A stretch of 64,000 bases of DNA from Frankia sp. AiPa1. GTDB taxonomy: Bacteria; Actinomycetota; Actinomycetes; Frankiales; Frankiaceae. The notes beneath the pieces were generated by a model. The model did not search any database. It saw only the letters and a list, made by a program, of their open reading frames with translations, and was not told the DNA's origin. A program made the translations under genes and the position numbers. The stretch spans positions 1 to 64,000 of the forward strand of contig NZ_JALKFZ020000181.1 in assembly GCF_023243075.1 (NCBI RefSeq), read 5' to 3'. Numbering within the stretch: the first letter of the stretch is position 1; each line of letters opens with the position of its first letter. This document shows, piece after piece, positions 1-8,387 of this stretch.

Positions 1-897
1 CCGCCGCGGCACAGGCGCGGGACCCAGGCCGGCGCGCCGTCCACAACTCAGGGCAAACCTTGCCGGACGCGGCACTACCTGTCCTGGCGGGACGAGCTCG
101 GCCTGCACCGCCGCTCCGTCACCGGGCGACGCGTCCGGGTGGTCTGATCCGCTCCCGGCGGCCAGCGCCTCCCCGGCGATCGCCGTCCCGTACCGGACCG
201 CCCCCGGCGAAGGCAGCGGACATGCCGTCATCGGTGGCACGATCGTAGGGCAGAAATGCGTCCCGTCCGGGCTGCGCACGGTGACGAATCCGCTGGGCCC
301 GCAGGTCTCCCCGGCAACGCAGTGCAGGGTCGGGGTGAACCGGCCGTTATCCGTCACCGCGCGTCCGGCCGCCGCGACCGACGTGCGCGGATGCGCCGCC
401 GCGATCTGCTTCCAGAGCCGGTCCAGCTGGGTACGCCCAGCCGCATCCACCGCCTGGTCGGCCCGCGGCGGCGCCTCCACCAGGATCACCGTGATCCCGG
501 CACCGGTCAGCGTCTCGACGAGACGGGTCACGTCCGCCCGATAGGCGCCGATCAGCTCCCGCCCGCGCATGCAGTCGCTGCCCTGGTTGCCGGAGAACGC
601 CAGCGCCGCCACGGTCGGACGAAACGCGTGGATCTGGGCGGGCACGTCGGCCAGCCAATCGCACGGCGCCGTACCACCCCAGGTCCGCACCAGCGCGGCG
701 TTACCGCGGTCAGCCTCCACATCCCGGGTGAACGCGCTGCCGGCCTCCCAGGCCAGCGAATCCCCCCAGAGCACCACCCGCTGGCGCTGCGAGGAGATGT
801 GCACCCGCGTCGGCGCCTGCTGCACGACCAACGTGCCCACGACAAGCACCACGGCGCCCACGAACATCCAGGACACCGCGCTGAGCCTCTTCACCAT
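1..897 (-). CDS. SGNH/GDSL-type hydrolase or acyl-esterase domain protein, 3' end beyond window
   Basis: The frame is open from an ATG at 897 down to base 1 with no stop, so the C-terminus is missing. It starts with a short basic stretch and one hydrophobic helix (about residues 8-25), which would anchor it in the membrane with the rest outside. The first SGNH block is WGDSL (nucleophile Ser about residue 47), then GGTAPCDW and a block-III-like FSGNQGSDC. DGTHFCP near residue 210 supplies the Asp-His pair. Such domains remove or transfer acyl groups on sugars or lipids, but the substrate cannot be read from sequence. The start overlaps the end of the upstream phospholipase remnant (ATGGTGA). 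Upstream bases give no strong ribosome site, which suggests translational coupling. Confidence 0.75.
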   Translation of the reverse strand, partial: MVKRLSAVSWMFVGAVVLVVGTLVVQQAPTRVHISSQRQRVVLWGDSLAWEAGSAFTRDVEADRGNAALVRTWGGTAPCDWLADVPAQIHAFRPTVAALAFSGNQGSDCMRGRELIGAYRADVTRLVETLTGAGITVILVEAPPRADQAVDAAGRTQLDRLWKQIAAAHPRTSVAAAGRAVTDNGRFTPTLHCVAGETCGPSGFVTVRSPDGTHFCPTIVPPMTACPLPSPGAVRYGTAIAGEALAAGSGSDHPDASPGDGAAVQAELVPPGQVVPRPARFALSCGRRAGLGPAPVPRR

Positions 898-1310
898 CGT
901 CCAGCGGCCCGCATCCGCCGCGGCCGCCCGTCGGGATCGTAGATCGCGTGGTAGAGCGGCGCCGCCCAGGCCCGCCGCAGGCGGCCAAGCGCCGCCGGGG
1001 AATGCGGCACGACCCGTCCCGGCGGCCAGACATCGTCCACCGTCACGGCCTTGGAGTGGACGTAGACGGGTGTCCCGGCATGGTTCTCCACGTCGGACAC
1101 CGCGACCCGCTCGCCCCCCGCCGCCCGGCAGACCTCGAGCGCCTGCTCGCGGCCGACCAGGTTCGGTGGCAGGGAGAGCCCCCCGCCCTGGGTCGGATGC
1201 CGCGGCACCACAATGAGCTCCGTGTCCGGATTCCCACGCTCATCGCCGGTCAGGAACCACGCCTGAAGCACCGCATCCTCGGCCAACGCACATCCTCCCT
1301 GCCCCCAGCC
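891..1310 (-). pseudogene. Decayed phospholipase D family remnant
   Basis: This minus-strand frame reads as pieces of a bacterial phospholipase D/cardiolipin-synthase-like protein: LPPNLVGREQALEVC, then ENHAGTPVYVHSKAVTVDD, whose H-x-K-x4-D is one HKD half-site, then the typical tail LYHAIYDPDGRPRR. The intact family has a second HKD motif upstream and, just after the DDVW seen here, a conserved GSDN(F/L)NRRS block. Both are absent, and the text jumps from DDVW to unrelated sequence before resuming with the tail. No good start is visible; the frame runs into the divergent deacetylase gene. I read it as an inactive leftover with an internal deletion. A short real gene is less likely. Confidence 0.6.
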
Positions 1311-1387
1311 CGGATACGGCTCATTCCCCCCTGGACGACCATCATCACCCCGCGGCGTGAGCGGACTCATACCGCCTCGCCCAGAAG

Positions 1388-2140
1388 GTGCCAGGAGTGA
1401 TCGAGCAGACTCACCGCATGAGGAGGATCGCCGCGCTGACCACCGCGACCGCCGGTGTCGCCTACGGCCTGCCGTCACTCACGACCCTGCGCCGCGCCCG
1501 GGTGCGGCTCACCCCGCGCCTCGCCGGGATCGGCGCGCCGGGCCACGTGGCGCTCACCTTCGACGACGGGCCTGACCCGGCGTCCACGCCACGCTTCCTC
1601 GAGGTGCTCGCCGAGCTCGACGTGCGGGCGACGTTCTTCGTGCTCGGCGGCATGCTGGCCCGGGCGCCGGGCCTCGCACGGGAGATGACCGCAGCCGGGC
1701 ACGAGCTCGGCGTGCACGGCTGGGATCACCGTCCCATGCTGTTGCGCGGACCCCGCTCGACCCGCGACCAACTGGCCCGTACCCGCGACCTGATCGCCGA
1801 GGTGACGGGCCGTCCACCCCGTTTCGTCCGTCCGCCGCACGGCATCCTCACGTCCGGCGTGCTGCTGGCCGCCCGGGAGCTGGATCTCACCCCGGTGCTC
1901 TGGTCAGCCTGGGGCCGGGACTGGACGGCGCAGGCCACACCGCGCAGCGTGCTGGCCACCCTGGACCCCGACCTGCGCGGCGGCGCCACGGTGCTGCTGC
2001 ACGACAGCGACTGCACCTCGGCGCCCGGCGCCTGGCACAGCGCCCTGGGCGCCCTGCCCGAGCTCGCCGCCCGCTGCGCGGACGCCGACCTGCGCCTGGG
2101 CCCGCTTGCGGAGCACTACACCGGTGGATACAGCGAGTAG
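1388..2140 (+). CDS. Polysaccharide deacetylase (NodB/CE4 family)
   Basis: A 250-residue protein that is almost entirely one NodB domain. Visible motifs are TFDDGPD (catalytic base and metal-binding Asp), HGWDH (the H-x3-H metal pair), RPPHG and the late LLHDSD. CE4 enzymes remove N- or O-acetyl groups from cell-wall or exopolysaccharide sugars using a divalent metal. The N-terminus has only a weak hydrophobic stretch, so export is possible but unproven. The GTG at 1388 gives the longest frame; an ATG at 1418 is an alternative, and neither has a strong ribosome site. Its 3' end overlaps the convergent aldehyde dehydrogenase gene by 25 bases. Confidence 0.85.
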   Translation: MPGVIEQTHRMRRIAALTTATAGVAYGLPSLTTLRRARVRLTPRLAGIGAPGHVALTFDDGPDPASTPRFLEVLAELDVRATFFVLGGMLARAPGLAREMTAAGHELGVHGWDHRPMLLRGPRSTRDQLARTRDLIAEVTGRPPRFVRPPHGILTSGVLLAARELDLTPVLWSAWGRDWTAQATPRSVLATLDPDLRGGATVLLHDSDCTSAPGAWHSALGALPELAARCADADLRLGPLAEHYTGGYSE

Positions 2141-3765
2141 TTCGGGAAGTTACCGACCAGCCGCTCGTCCGGGTCGCTCCCGACGGTGACCGCGCGGGCG
2201 AGATGCGCCCCGCCGACGAACGCCCCCTTCCAGGACGCCCCGCGCCCCCCGAACGGCTCCTCCCGGTCGCCCCGTGACCGCGGCACGTTGATTCCGATCT
2301 TGAACGCGGCGAGCTCCCCGGCAAGTCGCCGGGCGTATGCCTCGTCGTCGCAGGCCAGCGACGCGACCAGCGCCCCGTTGGATGCGTTCATCGCCGCGAG
2401 CAGCTCCGCTTCGGAGTCGACGACCACGATCGTGTCGACCGGCCCGAACGGCTCGGCGTGGCGCAGCGCGCAGGCGGCCGGGGGGCTGAGGATCGCCACC
2501 GGCGGCACGTAGGCGGAGGTGTCCTGCCCGGGCAGGAACCGCCCATCCGCGAGGTCACCGCGATACAGCGGCACGCCCCCCTTCGTGATCGCCTCGTCGA
2601 TCTTTCCAGCCAGTTCCGTTGCCTTGTCGACGGTGATGACCGGTCCATAGTCCAACTCGGGCAGTGCGTCGCCGTCGTCGGCCACCGCCAACGGATGCCC
2701 GAACCGCACCCCGCGGAGGACGGGCAGGTACGTCTCGAGGAACCGGTCGAACAGCTGGCGCTGCACGACATAGCGCGGATAGGCGGTGCAGCGTTGCTTG
2801 CCGTACTCGAACCCCTTGCGCAGATGGGCGGCCAGCAGGTCCCACTGGGAGAACTCCCAGATCCCCCAGGCGTTGAGGCCCTCCTGCTCGAGGAAATGCC
2901 GCTTGCCCGTGTCGACCAGCGCGGCGGCGACCTGCCCACCCGCCGACCGACCACCGACGAACGCCAGGCAGCCGATCTCCGGCGCCCGCACCAGCGCGCT
3001 GGACAGCCGCGAGCCCGCCCCGGACACCAGCGACACCGGCAGCCCCTCCCGCCGGGCCAGCGCGCAGGCGAGGGTGAGGCAGGCGGCTCCGCCGTCCGTC
3101 GGTGTCTTGGCGATGGCCCCGTTGCCGGCGAGCACCTGGACGAGCATCGCATGCATGAGCACGCTCATCGGATAGTTCCAGCTCGCGATGTTGCTGACCG
3201 GTCCCGGCAGCGGGCCGCGCTCGGCGATCATGCGGTCGATGTTCTCGAGGTACCAGCGGACGCCGTCGAGTGCCCGGTCGACGTCGGTGAGCGCGAGCCG
3301 CCAGGGCTTACCGATCTCCCAGACCAGCAGCAGCGCGAGCAGCTCCCGATGCTGCGCCATGGCGTCGACAGCCGTCCCCACCCGCGCTCGACGCTCGCTG
3401 AGCGCCACATCTCGCCACCGCTTGTGATCATCGAGCGCGGCCCGGATGGCCTCCCGGGCCTCGTCCGGCTCGATCATCGGTGGCCCGATGATCTGCGTGC
3501 CGTCGACAGCTGCCCGGCTACGTAGCGGACTGCCACTTCTGCGCCACTGTCCACCCCACAGATTGCGCAGGCGGTCGTCATCGAACGCCTCCGGCGCTAC
3601 GGCCCGGCATCGAATGAACGCATCGGACCAGGAAGTACCCGGCTTGATGCGAAGAGGACGCGGGTTGGGGGCACTGGTGAGTGCGGTCATACCGATGAGA
3701 TTGCCGGCTCCCGACAGAAGGTGCCACCCCTCGGGCCGCGCATATCGTACATCGCGTATTTTCAT
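2116..3765 (-). CDS. Aldehyde dehydrogenase family protein, atypical active-site context
   Basis: A 549-residue protein with the NAD(P)-dependent aldehyde dehydrogenase fold: SNIASWNYP in the cofactor region, FVGGRSAGG in the position of the usual FTGS/G motif, and PFGPVDTI plus an EEPFGGRGASWKG end typical of the family. The usual ELGGK motif with the general-base Glu reads LEQEGLNAWG, and the nucleophile Cys sits in KQRCTAYPR rather than the common GQ-x-C. Glu and Cys are both kept, so it may be active but belongs to a divergent subgroup; the substrate is unknown. Length is slightly above the usual 480-500 because of an N-terminal extension. An ATG at 3690 (MTALTS) is an alternative start that would remove 25 residues. 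Confidence 0.8.
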   Translation of the reverse strand: MKIRDVRYARPEGWHLLSGAGNLIGMTALTSAPNPRPLRIKPGTSWSDAFIRCRAVAPEAFDDDRLRNLWGGQWRRSGSPLRSRAAVDGTQIIGPPMIEPDEAREAIRAALDDHKRWRDVALSERRARVGTAVDAMAQHRELLALLLVWEIGKPWRLALTDVDRALDGVRWYLENIDRMIAERGPLPGPVSNIASWNYPMSVLMHAMLVQVLAGNGAIAKTPTDGGAACLTLACALARREGLPVSLVSGAGSRLSSALVRAPEIGCLAFVGGRSAGGQVAAALVDTGKRHFLEQEGLNAWGIWEFSQWDLLAAHLRKGFEYGKQRCTAYPRYVVQRQLFDRFLETYLPVLRGVRFGHPLAVADDGDALPELDYGPVITVDKATELAGKIDEAITKGGVPLYRGDLADGRFLPGQDTSAYVPPVAILSPPAACALRHAEPFGPVDTIVVVDSEAELLAAMNASNGALVASLACDDEAYARRLAGELAAFKIGINVPRSRGDREEPFGGRGASWKGAFVGGAHLARAVTVGSDPDERLVGNFPNYSLYPPV

Positions 3766-4074
3766 CGATGATAGTTAGCCTCGTTGCCCTAATGACGGCT
3801 GGTCATTGACGAACCGCCGTGCATTGCGGATGTCGCCGCTCGGCGCCCGATTTCGGGTGGTCTGCGGTGTCTGGCCGAGCCAAATCGGCTGCCTCATCGC
3901 GGACGAACCTGTCGATACCCGCAGGCCGTCTGCCTGCTCGACGTACTATTTCCGGCATGTCGGATGCGTTCATGGGCCTTGGTGTCTCCGCCTCGCGGGC
4001 GCTGCTACGACCACTGGTATGTCCTTCATCACGTAGAGTCGAAGAGTGTCCGAACCCTCTTTCCCGGGTGTGTG
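3766..4074. promoter_or_regulatory. Divergent intergenic region between aldehyde dehydrogenase and response regulator
   Basis: About 300 bases that must hold both promoters. I see a small inverted repeat at 3921-3937 (GCAGGC, 5-base gap, GCCTGC), which could be an operator. No convincing -35/-10 pair or other gene was found. Confidence 0.35.
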
Positions 4075-4791
4075 ATGACGGCCAGTGTCGTGCCGCCGTC
4101 GGCCGCTGAAGCCGGCACCGTCGAGGGCTCCGCGCCGATCCGGGTCCTCGTGGTAGATGACCATGAGCTTTTCCTCCAGGGTCTGCAGACCGTGTTGGAG
4201 ATCGAGGACGACATCAGCGTCGTCGGGAGCGCCGGCAACGGCCAGGAGGCGCTCGCCCTCGCTTCCGGCACGCTGCCGGACATCGTCCTGATGGACGTCC
4301 GTATGCCTGGCCGCGATGGCATCGCCGCCGCCGGTGCCATCCGCCGCGCCGTGCCGCGCACCAAGATCGTCATGCTGACCATGTCGGACGAGGAGTCGGA
4401 CCTGTTCGAGGCGATCAAAGCCGGCGCTGTCGGGTATCTGCTGAAATCCATCCCCCCGCACGAGGTGGCCGACGCCGTCCGCGCGGTCCACAACGGGCAG
4501 AGCCTGATCAGCCCGTCGATGGCCTCCAAACTGATGGTCGAGTTCGCCACCATGGCCCGGGGCTCGGACGACCGCCCCCGCGCGCCCGCCCCACACCTGA
4601 CCGCCCGTGAGCTCGAGGTTCTGCGCCTCGTGGCCGAGGGCCGGGCCAACCGGGAGATCGCCCGTAAGCTCTTCATCAGCGAGAACACCGTCAAGAACCA
4701 CGTGCGCAACATCCTCGACAAGCTCCAGCTGCACTCCCGCATGGAGGCCGTGATGTACGCCGTCCGCCAGGGACTGTTCGACATCGAGTGA
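4075..4791 (+). CDS. NarL/FixJ (LuxR-type) response regulator, orphan
   Basis: A 238-residue two-domain regulator. The receiver has the acidic pair VVDDHE (residues 27-31), the phosphoacceptor Asp 74 in LMDVRMPG, Thr in MLTMSD and Lys 124 in YLLKS. The C-terminal LuxR helix-turn-helix (about residues 170-235) contains LTARELEVLRLVAEGRANREIA and NTVKNHVRNIL split around the turn. It would bind DNA as a phosphorylated dimer. No histidine kinase is adjacent, so the partner is elsewhere. The ATG at 4075 was chosen over an upstream in-frame start because conserved sequence begins only about 20 residues later and the upstream residues look non-coding. Confidence 0.88.
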   Translation: MTASVVPPSAAEAGTVEGSAPIRVLVVDDHELFLQGLQTVLEIEDDISVVGSAGNGQEALALASGTLPDIVLMDVRMPGRDGIAAAGAIRRAVPRTKIVMLTMSDEESDLFEAIKAGAVGYLLKSIPPHEVADAVRAVHNGQSLISPSMASKLMVEFATMARGSDDRPRAPAPHLTARELEVLRLVAEGRANREIARKLFISENTVKNHVRNILDKLQLHSRMEAVMYAVRQGLFDIE

Positions 4792-4910
4792 CCCCGGCCC
4801 CGTCGCTACGCCGTGAGCCCATGGTTGTCGTCAAGATCGGGGATGTGAGCGGGGCGTCGCGAGCCTGCCCGCGAGGAGCATGGATGATCCGGTGGCTCGC
4901 GGGTCGAGCT

Positions 4911-4928
4911 GCGGTTCCGCGGAACCGC
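4911..4928. repeat. 18-bp perfect palindrome, dispersed-repeat copy 1
   Basis: The motif GCGGTTCCGCGGAACCGC lies in the intergenic region upstream of lon. The same 18 bases recur at 54295-54312 inside hypF, and its 14-base core recurs at 58717-58730 inside the hydrogenase protease gene. Here it is about 80 bases upstream of the lon promoter. Confidence 0.8.
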
Positions 4929-5005
4929 TCGGCGCCTGAGATCCGGGCCGCCGGCGCGGGCCCGGCGGGTCTCCAGCTAACCGTTCGCCCAGAGCGATAA
5001 GACTT

Positions 5006-5032
5006 GGGAACAAGGTCACGCTGATCTGAGTT
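5006..5032 (+). promoter_or_regulatory. SigR-type promoter for lon (GGGAAC-N18-GTT)
   Basis: GGGAAC at 5006-5011 is followed by exactly 18 bases and GTT at 5030-5032. This matches the known actinobacterial SigR (thiol-oxidative-stress sigma factor) consensus GGGAAT-N18/19-GTT with one mismatch. lon is a known SigR target in Streptomyces. Transcription would start near 5038-5040. Confidence 0.5.
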
Positions 5033-5050
5033 AAGCCAGCTGGACTCAAG
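5030..5050. promoter_or_regulatory. HAIR-like HspR operator upstream of lon
   Basis: The HspR operator HAIR is CTTGAGT-N7-ACTCAAG. Here the right half ACTCAAG at 5044-5050 is exact. The left half at the correct 7-base spacing (5030-5036, gttaagc) matches 4 of 7 positions. It overlaps the predicted transcription start, a suitable place for repression. Streptomyces lon is known to be HspR-controlled. The weak left half limits confidence. Confidence 0.4.
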
Positions 5051-5073
5051 TTCCTGACGTGAGGGTGGACCGC

Positions 5074-7518
5074 ATGGCACAGAACAGGGTGTTGCCCGTC
5101 CTGCCGCTCGACGATGCTGTCGTCCTGCCCGGCATGGTCGTGTCCCTCGACCTGGCTGACGACGAGACTCGCGCGGCCGTGCAGGCCGCCCGCATCGGCG
5201 GATCGCCTGGAACGCCCGACGCGCGAGCGCCGGGGATCTCCAGTCGGTCCGCCGCCAGCGAAGCCGAAATCCTGCTTGTGCCGCGGGTGGATGGTCAGCT
5301 CGCCGAGGTTGCGGCGGTCGGCGTGGTGGAGCAGACGGGGCGGCTGCCGCGTGGGGGTTCGGCCGCGGTCGTGCGCGGGACATCCCGCGTCCGGGTTGTT
5401 GCTTTGCGGCCGGGCCCGGATGCGCAGGCGGCGCGCTGGGCCGAGGTCGGTGAGATCGAGACCGTGCTCGGCGCGGCGACCGATGCGGCGACGGTCGAGC
5501 AGCTGGCCCGGGAGTACAAGGCACTGGTGACCGATCTGCTGCGTCAGCGTGGGGCGTGGCAGGTGGTGGATTCGGTCGCAACGATCACCGATCCGTCCAC
5601 GCTCGCGGACACGGCCGGCTACGCCGCCTATCTGAGCACCGCGCAGAAGATCGAGCTGCTGGGCACGTCGGCGGTGGAGGTCCGGCTGAGCCGTCTGGTG
5701 GCCTGGACGAAGGAGCACCTCGCCGAGCTGGAGGTCGCCGAGACGATCCGGCGCGACGTCAAGGAGGGGATGGACCGCCAGCAGCGTGAGTTCCTGCTGC
5801 GCCGCCAGCTCGAGGCCGTGCGCAAGGAGCTGGCTGAACTCGGGAGCGGCGGAAAGGGCGAAGGCGACGGCAACGGGGAAGGCTCGGAGCCGGCGGACTA
5901 CCGGGCCCGGATCGAGGCCGCCGACCTGCCCGAGAAGGTGCGGGTCGCGGCGGTCAAGGAGGTCGACAAGCTCGAGCGGACGGCCGAGTCCTCGCCGGAG
6001 GGCGGCTGGATCCGGACCTGGCTGGACACGGTGCTCGACCTGCCGTGGAATGTGCGGGCGCAGGACGCGTACGACATCGCCGCCGCCCGCGCCGTGCTCG
6101 ACGCCGACCACGCGGGGCTGGAGGACGTCAAGGATCGAGTCATCGAGCATCTGGCGGTGCGTCGCCGGCGGGCTGACGCCGGGCTCGGGGCCGTCGGTGG
6201 TCGCCGGGGCGGGGCAGTGCTGGCGTTGACCGGGCCGCCCGGGGTGGGCAAGACCTCGTTGGGCGAGTCGATCGCGCGGGCGATGGGGCGCTCGTTCGTC
6301 CGGGTGGCGCTCGGTGGCGTGCGGGACGAGGCGGAGATCCGCGGTCATCGGCGGACCTATGTCGGCGCGCTGCCCGGCCGGATCGTCCGCGCCATCCAGG
6401 AGGCCGGCGCGATGAACCCTGTCGTCCTGTTGGACGAGGTGGACAAGCTCGGCGCCGACTACCGGGGCGACCCGACCGCGGCGCTTCTGGAGGTGCTCGA
6501 CCCGGAGCAGAACCACACCTTCCGAGACCATTACCTCGAGGTCGAGCTGGACCTGTCCGATGTCCTGTTCCTGGCGACCGCGAACGTGGTCGAGGCGATT
6601 CCGGCTCCGCTGCTGGATCGGATGGAGGTCATCCGGCTCGACGGCTATACCGAGCAGGAGAAGGTCGTCATCGCGCGTGACCACCTGCTGCGCCGTCAGT
6701 TGGAGCGGGCGGGGCTCGTGGCAGGCGACGTCGCCGTCGACGACGGCGCACTCGCGACGCTCGCCGGTGAGTACACCCGCGAGGCCGGGGTGCGTGACCT
6801 GGAGCGGGCGATCGCCCGGCTGCTGCGCAAGGTCGTGGCCGGAGTGGCGCTCGGAGCGGCCGCGCTGCCGGTCGCGGTGGACGCGGCGGGACTGGCCAGC
6901 TACCTGGGCCGGCCGCGGTTCACGCCCGAGTCGGCGGAGCGCACGGCGCTGCCGGGCGTCGCGACGGGGCTCGCTGTCACCGGCGCCGGCGGGGACGTGC
7001 TGTTCGTCGAGGCGTCGTTGGCCGATGCGGAGACGGGCGGCGCCGGGCTCACGCTCACGGGGCAGCTCGGTGACGTGATGAAGGAGTCGGCGCAGATCGC
7101 GCTGTCCTACCTGCGTTCCCACGGGGCTGAGCTGGAACTGCCCGTCGGGGACCTCGCCGAGCGGGGCGTCCACGTGCATGTGCCGGCCGGCGCGGTGCCC
7201 AAGGACGGGCCGAGCGCCGGGGTGACCATGACGACGGCGCTGGCGTCGCTGTTGTCTGGCCGGCCGGTCCGTCCGGACGTGGCAATGACCGGCGAGGTGT
7301 CGTTGACCGGACGGGTGCTGCCGATCGGCGGGGTGAAGCAGAAGCTGCTCGCCGCGCATCGGGCCGGCATCACCACGGTTCTGTTGCCGCAGCGCAACGG
7401 GCCTGACCTGGACGACGTGCCCGCGCCGGTGCGCGAGGCGCTCACGGTGCACCTGGTGAGCGACGTGCGGGAGGTGCTGGAGCTGGCACTCGAGCCCAGT
7501 TTCGCGCTCGCTGCCTGA
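5074..7518 (+). CDS. lon: ATP-dependent Lon protease
   Basis: An 814-residue LonA. It has an N-terminal substrate-binding (LAN) region beginning RVLPVLPLDDAVVLPG, a coiled-coil region around RQQREFLLRRQLEAVRKEL, an AAA+ domain with Walker A GPPGVGKTS (residues 387-395) and Walker B VVLLDEVDKLG, and a C-terminal protease domain with the Ser 714 (KDGPSAG) and Lys 755 (GGVKQK) dyad. All catalytic parts are present, so it should degrade misfolded and regulatory proteins in the cytoplasm using ATP. An ATG at 5074, 8 bases after GAGGG, is preferred to an in-frame GTG at 5059. Promoter signals upstream suggest control by oxidative and heat stress. A strong hairpin follows the stop. Confidence 0.96.
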   Translation: MAQNRVLPVLPLDDAVVLPGMVVSLDLADDETRAAVQAARIGGSPGTPDARAPGISSRSAASEAEILLVPRVDGQLAEVAAVGVVEQTGRLPRGGSAAVVRGTSRVRVVALRPGPDAQAARWAEVGEIETVLGAATDAATVEQLAREYKALVTDLLRQRGAWQVVDSVATITDPSTLADTAGYAAYLSTAQKIELLGTSAVEVRLSRLVAWTKEHLAELEVAETIRRDVKEGMDRQQREFLLRRQLEAVRKELAELGSGGKGEGDGNGEGSEPADYRARIEAADLPEKVRVAAVKEVDKLERTAESSPEGGWIRTWLDTVLDLPWNVRAQDAYDIAAARAVLDADHAGLEDVKDRVIEHLAVRRRRADAGLGAVGGRRGGAVLALTGPPGVGKTSLGESIARAMGRSFVRVALGGVRDEAEIRGHRRTYVGALPGRIVRAIQEAGAMNPVVLLDEVDKLGADYRGDPTAALLEVLDPEQNHTFRDHYLEVELDLSDVLFLATANVVEAIPAPLLDRMEVIRLDGYTEQEKVVIARDHLLRRQLERAGLVAGDVAVDDGALATLAGEYTREAGVRDLERAIARLLRKVVAGVALGAAALPVAVDAAGLASYLGRPRFTPESAERTALPGVATGLAVTGAGGDVLFVEASLADAETGGAGLTLTGQLGDVMKESAQIALSYLRSHGAELELPVGDLAERGVHVHVPAGAVPKDGPSAGVTMTTALASLLSGRPVRPDVAMTGEVSLTGRVLPIGGVKQKLLAAHRAGITTVLLPQRNGPDLDDVPAPVREALTVHLVSDVREVLELALEPSFALAA

Positions 7519-7523
7519 GGACC

Positions 7524-7555
7524 GGTGGGGGCCACTCATCCGGGTGGCCCCCACC
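7524..7555 (+). terminator. Hairpin terminator after lon
   Basis: A perfect 12-bp stem (GGTGGGGGCCAC / GTGGCCCCCACC) with an 8-base loop starts 6 bases after the lon stop. There is no T tract, as is common for high-GC actinobacteria. Confidence 0.75.
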
Positions 7556-7857
7556 GTCGGGCGGCATCGGGCGACGCGCCGAGGACAAGGTAAACACCAT
7601 GTGACGGGGGTGCACGAAGGACCGATGACGGCTACGGTCGGGGCGTGGATCGTGGCCGCTGTCTTCGGCAGGAGCGCATCGCGCAGCAACGCGTCCTGGG
7701 GCTCAGTCGGCGAGGGGTACGCCAGAGACCGCGTGACAACCGCGGCCCGGCGCACCTTCCGAACCGTCCGCCGGGCCGACGGCGACGCCGGTACCACTAA
7801 GCGCCTGGTTAGAGTTATCGGATCCCAGTGCCGGCGTGGCGAAGGGACCCGAACACG
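7556..7857. other. Intergenic stretch with no gene seen
   Basis: About 300 bases between the lon terminator and the next gene. Frames here do not look coding, and I see no repeat or RNA structure. It probably carries the promoter for the following membrane protein. Confidence 0.5.
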
Positions 7858-8334
7858 GTGGATGCGCTCAAACGAGGCTGGATCGGCCTGGCGTTGTTCT
7901 GCGCGGCGCTGGTACTCATGCCGATCCTGGTCCTCGGGTATGAGAAGGACACCTCGGCAGCCGATCAGACCCACGCCACGTCGGTGCCTGCCAGTGCGAC
8001 CGTCGCGCCCACGGGCACCGCGAACCTGCGGCCGGCGCTCGCCTTCGCGGGTGTTCAGCAGAACGACCTGATCAGCGGATTCCGGGTGATCCAAGTCGAC
8101 TCGCTCACCTATGCCGGGCCGCTGAGCTGGGTGCTCAACGGACCCCTCGCCGTGCCATTTCAGATCAACGTCGCTCGTCCGCCGTACATCTTCTCGCCCG
8201 GTTCGGACGGCGGCTGGCAGACCGGCCAGGCACCCGACGGCCGGTACACCCTGACGGCGATTCCGACCGGGGCGCCGGACAAGGCGATCACGGTGGTTTT
8301 CACGGTCCGTAATCAATCTGGTGCGCTTGGTTGA
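7858..8334 (+). CDS. Small membrane-anchored protein of unknown function
   Basis: From a GTG at 7858 the product is 158 residues: a short basic start, one hydrophobic helix (about residues 8-27, GLALFCAALVLMPILVLGY), then a mainly polar, Pro/Gly/Ser-rich outer region. The outer part has a beta-rich look (FRVIQVDSLTYAGPLSWVLNG, split by turns, and DGRYTLTAIP), reminiscent of small extracellular sandwich domains, but I recognise no family. An upstream in-frame ATG at 7828 would add ten charged residues and is less likely. It lies between lon and orn with no operon signal, and the stop is close to orn. Confidence 0.6.
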   Translation: MDALKRGWIGLALFCAALVLMPILVLGYEKDTSAADQTHATSVPASATVAPTGTANLRPALAFAGVQQNDLISGFRVIQVDSLTYAGPLSWVLNGPLAVPFQINVARPPYIFSPGSDGGWQTGQAPDGRYTLTAIPTGAPDKAITVVFTVRNQSGALG

Positions 8335-8387
8335 TCACCCTGCCCGGGCGCGTGACGGAGCCGGCCGGAGACCCTAGTGTCAGCGGG

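Noticed and set aside
3964..4074. Longer start for the response regulator
   Set aside because: The extra 37 residues look like translated intergenic DNA, and the receiver fold needs none of them.
4831..8316. A very long open frame on the strand opposite lon
   Set aside because: It is antisense to clear Lon motifs over its whole length, is rich in Arg, His, Pro and Gln as expected of a high-GC shadow frame, and resembles no family.
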